A program made the translations under genes and the position numbers. From Collinsella aerofaciens (GTDB taxonomy: Bacteria > Actinomycetota > Coriobacteriia > Coriobacteriales > Coriobacteriaceae): a stretch of DNA of 9,325 nt. Each line of letters begins with the position of its first letter. The stretch's first letter is position 1. The notes below the pieces were generated by a model. The model was not told the DNA's origin. It saw only the letters and a list, made by a program, of their open reading frames with translations, and made no database searches. The stretch covers positions 1 to 9,325 of the forward strand of contig NZ_WWSY01000027.1 in the NCBI RefSeq assembly GCF_009876115.1, in the 5' to 3' direction. Shown piece by piece: positions 5,998 to 9,325 of the stretch.

Positions 5998-6963
5998 ATG
6001 TCTCAAAACGCACGTTCCCATCGAAAGCTCAAGATAGCCGGCGTCGTTGCGCTGGTGCTCGTTGTCGCGCTGCTAGGGTTTGCCGGCAACTTCTTGTTCG
6101 ACTTTGCCCTGAACCCCCAAGCGCCGTACACCATGAAGATGATGCAGGATGGTAAGGCCGACAAAAAAGGTGAGCAGCCGGATGCCGAGGAAACCGAGGC
6201 GCGGGCGTGGTTTAAAGAGAACCGCGAGAGCAGCAGCCTCACCGCAGATGACGGAACCGAGCTCGCCGCTTGGTATTTTGCTGCACCGGAGAGCACGCAC
6301 GACTACGCCGTCTGCCTGCATGGATATACCAACGAGCCCATCGGTATGGCCCGATACGCCAAACGATTCCACGACCGCGGCATGAACGTACTCGCACCAG
6401 CCGCCCGCGCCCACGAGCGCTCCGGCGGCGACTATATCGGCATGGGCTGGCCCGAGCGCCTCGACATCGTCGCATGGATCGAGCGAATCGTTCAGGCTGA
6501 CCCCGAGGCGCGCATCCTGGTCTTTGGCGAGTCGATGGGTGCGGCAACCGCCATGAACGTCGCGGGGGAATCTCTGCCCGCAAACGTAAAATGCATTATC
6601 GAGGACTGCGGTTATACGAGCGTTTGGGACGAGTTTTCCCTGCAGCTCAAGGATGTGTTCGGCCTGCCCAGCTTTCCCTTGCTCGATGTAGCAAACTTGG
6701 TGTGCAACGTGCGCGCGGGCTACGACTTTCATAAGGCGAGCAGTGTGGAGCAACTCAAACACGCGACGGTTCCCATGCTGTTTATCCACGGCGACCAGGA
6801 CACCTTTGTACCGTACAGTATGCTCGACCAAAACTACGAGGCGTGCGCCAGCAAGGTCAAGCAAAAGCTCACCATCCATGGCGCCACCCACGCCAAGAGT
6901 GCGCAAGTTGACCCCGAGCTCTACTGGAACACAGTCAATAACTTCCTCGACGAGCACTTTTAG
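5998..6963 (+). CDS. Membrane-anchored alpha/beta hydrolase
   Basis: The 321-residue protein has a short basic N-terminus, one membrane helix (about 12-33) and an alpha/beta-hydrolase domain (about 78-321), probably facing outward. Visible motifs are the oxyanion-hole CLHGYT (106-111), the nucleophile elbow GESMG with Ser179, the HGDQDTFVP segment with Asp268 as likely acid, and GATHAK with His298. The triad is complete, so the protein is probably an active serine hydrolase of the BAAT/serine-aminopeptidase-like or YfhR/bem46-like group, acting on an ester, peptide or lipid substrate that the sequence does not reveal. An insertion between strands (about 204-250) forms the lid. The ATG follows TAGGAAAG at a normal distance and lies behind a strong promoter with two operator candidates. 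It is transcribed alone and ends at a shared terminator. Confidence 0.9.
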   Translation: MSQNARSHRKLKIAGVVALVLVVALLGFAGNFLFDFALNPQAPYTMKMMQDGKADKKGEQPDAEETEARAWFKENRESSSLTADDGTELAAWYFAAPESTHDYAVCLHGYTNEPIGMARYAKRFHDRGMNVLAPAARAHERSGGDYIGMGWPERLDIVAWIERIVQADPEARILVFGESMGAATAMNVAGESLPANVKCIIEDCGYTSVWDEFSLQLKDVFGLPSFPLLDVANLVCNVRAGYDFHKASSVEQLKHATVPMLFIHGDQDTFVPYSMLDQNYEACASKVKQKLTIHGATHAKSAQVDPELYWNTVNNFLDEHF

Positions 6964-7040
6964 GCAAAAAGCAACGTCTGGGGTTTTGTTGCCTAAAACG
7001 CCTTGTGGTCGGCGGTATTCGATTTTTCACCTCGCTTCCG

Positions 7041-7079
7041 AAAAGCCGCCCGTGAGCGCTGTGCTCACGGGCGGCTTTT
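7041..7079. terminator. Bidirectional intrinsic terminator between convergent genes
   Basis: AAAAGCCGCCCGTGAGC (7041-7057) pairs perfectly over 17 bases with 7063-7079 around the 5-base loop GCTGT. The stem carries A-tracts and T-tracts at opposite ends, so it works in both directions. It sits 77 bases past the hydrolase stop and 48 bases past the DUF362 stop. Confidence 0.9.
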
Positions 7080-7127
7080 ACTTACGTTGCGCTGCTAAAA
7101 GAACGCGATTTGTCCAATAACCGGACG

Positions 7128-8333
7128 CTACTTGACCTCGATGAGCTCATACTCGCTCGTGCCCAGGCCAATCTTTTCGGCGTGCGCGATGCACGCGCGC
7201 CAGTCGGTGTCGGGATGCGTGATGCAGAAGGGGTCGTGTGCCTGCTCGCCCTCCAGGTGCTCGTGATTGTGCTCCATCTTAGCGGCGCTATCGGTGAGCT
7301 CGGTGTTGGGCAGCGGCTCGGATGTCATGACGGCGTCGGCGCAAGCCTGGTCGATGGCGACCGGGTCGAAGCTCGCGAACATACCGATATCGTTGACGAT
7401 GGGCGTGTCGTTTTCGGGATGGCAATCGCAGTTGGGACTAATGTCCATAGCGAGCGAGATGTGGAAACTCGGGCGGCCGTCGACGACAGCCTTCGTGTAC
7501 TCGGCGATCTTGTAGTTGAGCACATCGGCCGCAGCGTCATAGCCGGGCTTGATGCAGTCCTGGTTGCACGCCGCAATGCAGCGCCCACACCCCACGCAGC
7601 GATTGTGGTCGATGGCGGCCACGTGTACCGTGCGAGTACTACCGTTGGCAAGCTCGCGCTCGCGGGTGTCGTCAAACGAGACGGCGTTGTGCGCGCAGAT
7701 CTTTTCGCAGGCGTGGCAGCCCACGCAGTTGGTGGTATCGACATTCGGCTTGCCGGCGGCGTGCTGCTCCATCTTGCCAGCACGGCTGCCGCCTCCCATG
7801 CCCAGGTTCTTCATGGCGCCGCCAAATCCGGCCTGCTCATGGCCCTTAAAGTGGGTGAGGCTGATCACGATGTCGGCGTCCATGAGTGCCTGGCCGATCT
7901 TGGCCTCGTGCACGTACTCACCGCCCTCGACCGGAACGAGTGCCTCATCGGTGCCTTTGAGGCCGTCGGCGATGATAATCTGACAGCCCGTGGCATACGG
8001 GGTGAAGCCGTTCTGGTAGGCGGTGTCGATGTGCTCGAGCGCGTTTTTGCGGCTACCGACGTAGAGCGTGTTGCAGTCGGTGAGGAAGGGCTTGCCGCCC
8101 AGCTCTTTTACGACGTCCGCGACGGCGCGGGCGTAGTTGGGGCGCAAAAAGCTCAGGTTGCCCAGCTCGCCAAAGTGAATCTTGATAGCAACGAACTTGT
8201 TCTCAAAGTCGATCTGCTCAATACCGGCGCGGCGAATGAGGCGCTTGAGCTTGTCGAGCTGGCTCTCGCGAGCATGCGTGCGCAGGTTCGTAAAGTACAC
8301 CTTGGCGGGTGCGGCGGATGCAGTTGCGGTCAT
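7128..8333 (-). CDS. DUF362 protein with two 4Fe-4S ferredoxin motifs
   Basis: The 401-residue cytoplasmic protein has the DUF362 pattern: VAIKIHFGELGN (48-59), KPFLTDCNTLYVGSR (81-95), NGF (108-110), LTHFKGHEQAGFGGAMKNLGMG (159-180) and SFDPVAIDQACAD (321-333). Between these lies a bacterial ferredoxin-type insert with C203-x2-C206-x2-C209-x3-C213 and C246-x2-C249-x2-C252-x3-C256, which should bind two 4Fe-4S clusters. Cys260, Cys302 and Cys304 are additional cysteines. Near the C-terminus is a His-rich stretch (about 354-366, MEHNHEHL). The family is common in anaerobes and is often annotated as an iron-sulfur or 'DUF362 domain' protein; an electron-transfer role is likely but the reaction is unknown. 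The ATG has GAGGGG 8 bases upstream. The gene stands alone, converging on the hydrolase gene. Confidence 0.92.
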   Translation of the reverse strand: MTATASAAPAKVYFTNLRTHARESQLDKLKRLIRRAGIEQIDFENKFVAIKIHFGELGNLSFLRPNYARAVADVVKELGGKPFLTDCNTLYVGSRKNALEHIDTAYQNGFTPYATGCQIIIADGLKGTDEALVPVEGGEYVHEAKIGQALMDADIVISLTHFKGHEQAGFGGAMKNLGMGGGSRAGKMEQHAAGKPNVDTTNCVGCHACEKICAHNAVSFDDTRERELANGSTRTVHVAAIDHNRCVGCGRCIAACNQDCIKPGYDAAADVLNYKIAEYTKAVVDGRPSFHISLAMDISPNCDCHPENDTPIVNDIGMFASFDPVAIDQACADAVMTSEPLPNTELTDSAAKMEHNHEHLEGEQAHDPFCITHPDTDWRACIAHAEKIGLGTSEYELIEVK

Positions 8334-8344
8334 AGATATATCCC

Positions 8345-8374
8345 CTCTGTCTATATGGCGTTACAGACATAGAG
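8345..8374 (-). promoter_or_regulatory. Imperfect dyad in the DUF362 leader
   Basis: CTCTGTCT (8345-8352) pairs with AGAC (8365-8368) and AGAG (8371-8374), an 8-bp stem with a two-base bulge. The arm nearest the gene shares bases with the GAGGGG ribosome-binding sequence (8347-8342). As RNA it could mask that site. If transcription starts near 8369, as the promoter candidate implies, the RNA stem would be incomplete and the dyad would more likely be a protein-binding site on DNA. Confidence 0.3.
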
Positions 8375-8375
8375 G

Positions 8376-8406
8376 ATGGTACCAGTTAAAGCAGAGTTAA
8401 AGTCAA
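8376..8406 (-). promoter_or_regulatory. Possible promoter of the DUF362 gene
   Basis: On the minus strand TTGACT (8406-8401, 5/6 match) is followed after 19 bases by TACCAT (8381-8376, 4/6 match). The spacing is longer than ideal. The repeat array begins about nine bases upstream of the -35. Confidence 0.4.
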
Positions 8407-8417
8407 GTACGGCACCT

Positions 8418-8522
8418 AGTCATTGGGGACGTTCTTTAGTCATTGGGGACAGACTTAAATGACTGAAACCACTCATTGGGGACGGACTTAAAACCACTCA
8501 TTGGGGACGGACTTAAATGAGT
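8418..8522. repeat. Tandem GGGGAC-core hairpin repeats (A/T-type stems)
   Basis: Four copies share the pattern ANTCATTGGGGAC followed by GTTCTT or RGACTTAAA. They lie at 8418-8437 (truncated), 8438-8464, 8471-8493 and 8496-8522. Copies 2 and 4 are complete 27-base hairpins: AGTCATT with AATGACT, and ACTCATT with AATGAGT. The stem base pair changes on both sides together while the loop core is kept. A 25-base unit is repeated exactly at 8466-8490 and 8491-8515. There are no unique spacers, so this is not a CRISPR array. The style fits REP-like mobile repeats mobilised in trans by a transposase. Confidence 0.8.
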
Positions 8523-8534
8523 GCCTCGCCGCCT

Positions 8535-8584
8535 GGCAGCTAGGGACGTTCCTTTCCTGCCGGCAGCTGGGGACAGTCCTTGCC
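8535..8584. repeat. Two GGGAC-core hairpin repeats with G/C-type stems
   Basis: GGCAG (8535-8539) pairs with CTGCC (8557-8561), and GGCA (8562-8565) with TGCC (8581-8584). Their loops contain TAGGGACGTTCC and TGGGGACAGTCC, the same core as the repeats just upstream but with wholly different stems. This supports the view that the core is the conserved element while stems vary. Confidence 0.65.
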
Positions 8585-8605
8585 AGCACAGCCGACGAGC
8601 CGGCG

Positions 8606-8650
8606 AGTCAGCAAAGACCGTCCCCGATGACTAGTCGTTTAAGAACGTCC
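8606..8650 (-). repeat. Inverted copies of the GGGGAC repeat at the right end of the array
   Basis: AGTCA (8606-8610) and TGACT (8628-8632) form a stem enclosing GACCGTCCCC, the core on the minus strand. The stretch 8620-8650 is the inverse of 8427-8450, with 23 of 24 bases matching apart from a 7-base insertion (8634-8640). The whole array is thus bounded by inverted ends, giving an element of roughly 230 bases. Confidence 0.7.
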
Positions 8651-8899
8651 ATTACAGTCGAAATTGTCAGCCCGGGACCGTCTCGGGCTACGATTGAGGC
8701 GCGCCCAGAACGGGCCGCCGACCGGGCGCCCGCGCACGGCCGAACGTCCCTGCCCCCGAGAGGGCCTGTTGGGTGCTGCCGGCGCGGGACGCGCCGCCCC
8801 CGACGGCTGATAGGAAAGTGCCGGGCAGGCGCCGCGGCTGGTAATGTGAGTGCCGAGGGGGAGGCCATCCGGTCGAACGACTACCGGAAGGATACCACC
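8651..8899 (+). ncRNA. Candidate bridge-RNA region in the IS110 left end
   Basis: About 250 non-coding bases lie between the repeat array and the transposase start, with several stems: AGCCCG/CGGGCT (8669-8674 with 8684-8689), a bulged stem 8698-8706 with 8712-8719 around loop AGAAC, and GGCGCG/CGCGCC (8781-8786 with 8790-8795). In IS110-group elements such as IS621 this end encodes a bridge RNA whose loops pair with the target and donor DNA. No open frame with family similarity is present on either strand. The RNA is inferred from element type and position; its exact ends and loops are not determined. Confidence 0.4.
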
Positions 8900-9325
8900 G
8901 TGAAAGCGCCATCCACCAGACCCGCGGCCGTGCTCGGCCTGGACGTCGGCAAGTCGTCGCACTGGGCCTGCCTGATCGACCGCGACGGGGAGGTGCTGGC
9001 CAGCGCCCCCGTCCGCAACAGGGAGGCCGAGCTCGACGCGCTGTTCGCCTCCGCGCCCGCCGGCACGCTCGTCGTCGTCGACCAGTTCCGCAACATAGGG
9101 TCCCTCGCCGTGAGGCGGGCCCGCGCCGCGGGGCTCGGGGTCGCCCACCTGCCCGGGCTCGCCGCCAGCCGCGCCGCGGGCCTGTTCGCCGGCGAGGCCA
9201 AGACCGACGAGCGCGACGCCGCGGTGATCGCGCGGACCGCCCTGGGCGTGCCGGACTCCCTGTCGGGGGTCCCGGGCCGCGGCGAGGCCCTCGAGGCCGC
9301 CCGCGCCCTCTCGTCGCAGCGCGAC
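8900..9325 (+). CDS. IS110-family transposase, N-terminal part (open at right edge)
   Basis: The frame starts at a GTG with AAGGA seven bases upstream and runs 142 codons to the edge without a stop. The N-terminal RuvC-like DEDD domain is clear: VLGLDVGKSSHWACLIDRDG holds the first Asp, then VVVDQFRNIG, VAHLPGLAASRAAGLF and GEAKTDERDAAVIA with the last two acidic residues. DEDD transposases of this family catalyse recombination guided by a bridge RNA. The second acid is Asp (in VVDQ) where classical members have Glu (EATG); VDQ is usual in an actinobacterial branch, as I recall, so this is not a defect. The C-terminal Transposase_20 domain with its catalytic Ser would lie beyond the window. 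An in-frame upstream GTG at 8846 has no ribosome-binding site. Confidence 0.88.
   Translation, partial: MKAPSTRPAAVLGLDVGKSSHWACLIDRDGEVLASAPVRNREAELDALFASAPAGTLVVVDQFRNIGSLAVRRARAAGLGVAHLPGLAASRAAGLFAGEAKTDERDAAVIARTALGVPDSLSGVPGRGEALEAARALSSQRD

Larger units (their letters stand above)
8651..9325 (+). mobile_element. IS110-family insertion sequence, left part only
   Basis: The transposase gene at 8900 and the structured GC-rich DNA before it are both clearly richer in GC than the genes to the left, consistent with a transferred element. The left boundary is not marked by terminal inverted repeats, as expected for IS110, so 8651 is simply the first base after the recognisable repeat array. 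The right end is outside the window. Confidence 0.6.

Noticed and set aside
6073..6957. Minus-strand open frame of 294 codons opposite the hydrolase
   Set aside because: The plus-strand frame has a complete catalytic triad, promoter and ribosome-binding site; the antisense frame has no family features.
6961..6995. Inverted repeat TAGGCAA/TTGCCTA after the hydrolase stop, as terminator
   Set aside because: The stem is 7 bp with a 21-base loop, starts in the stop codon, and lies just ahead of a far better hairpin at 7041-7079.
7110..8372. Plus-strand open frame of 420 codons opposite the DUF362 gene
   Set aside because: The minus-strand frame carries the DUF362 and ferredoxin motifs; the antisense product shows none and would cover the DUF362 promoter.
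8466..8522. Possible CRISPR array, from regularly repeated units
   Set aside because: The units are directly adjacent, with no unique spacers of constant length, and no cas genes are present; stems and core vary as in REP-like repeats.
8639..9201. Minus-strand open frames across the IS110 region
   Set aside because: They are antisense shadows of a GC-rich transposase gene and its non-coding left end, with Arg/Pro/Ala-rich products and no motifs.

Overview
The window looks like chromosomal DNA of a high-GC, anaerobic gut actinobacterium of the class Coriobacteriia. Collinsella is the best guess, from overall gene style, moderately high GC, the anaerobic 4Fe-4S DUF362 protein and the repeat type. 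This assignment is from memory of such genomes, not from a search.

Layout, left to right. Positions 26-5811 hold six genes, all on the minus strand. In transcription order they are: a hemolysin III/TrhA-type seven-helix membrane protein (5811-5128), a CNNM/CorC-type transporter with CBS domains (5017-3644), a free-standing protein resembling the N-terminal domain of cyanophycin synthetase with an acidic tail (3619-2786), a YtxH-like membrane-anchored protein (2649-2260), a PRC-barrel protein overlapping it by one base (2260-1505), and a membrane-anchored NodB-fold polysaccharide deacetylase homologue with most of its metal-site residues replaced (1432-26). The theme is membrane and cell envelope. 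A perfect TATAAT box before ytxH and a hairpin before the deacetylase gene suggest several transcription units rather than one operon.

Positions 5830-5997 are a divergent promoter region. On the plus strand a strong sigma-70-type promoter carries two similar imperfect palindromes (operator candidates), followed by a membrane-anchored alpha/beta hydrolase (5998-6963). A perfect 17-bp hairpin (7041-7079) serves as shared terminator between this gene and the convergent DUF362/ferredoxin gene (8333-7128).

Positions 8334-8899 contain no gene. They hold the DUF362 promoter region, an array of small hairpins sharing a GGGGAC core (about 8415-8650), and then very GC-rich structured DNA leading into an IS110-family transposase (8900 to the right edge, incomplete). 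The array shows stem sequences that change together while the core is kept, which is typical of REP-like mobile repeats. IS110 elements are known to target such repeats and to encode a bridge RNA in a non-coding end, so 8651-8899 is a candidate for that RNA.

The most notable points are the stand-alone cyanophycin-synthetase N-domain protein that keeps an HxxEH motif, the degenerate deacetylase, the covarying hairpin array beside the IS110 element, and the paired operator-like sites before the hydrolase.
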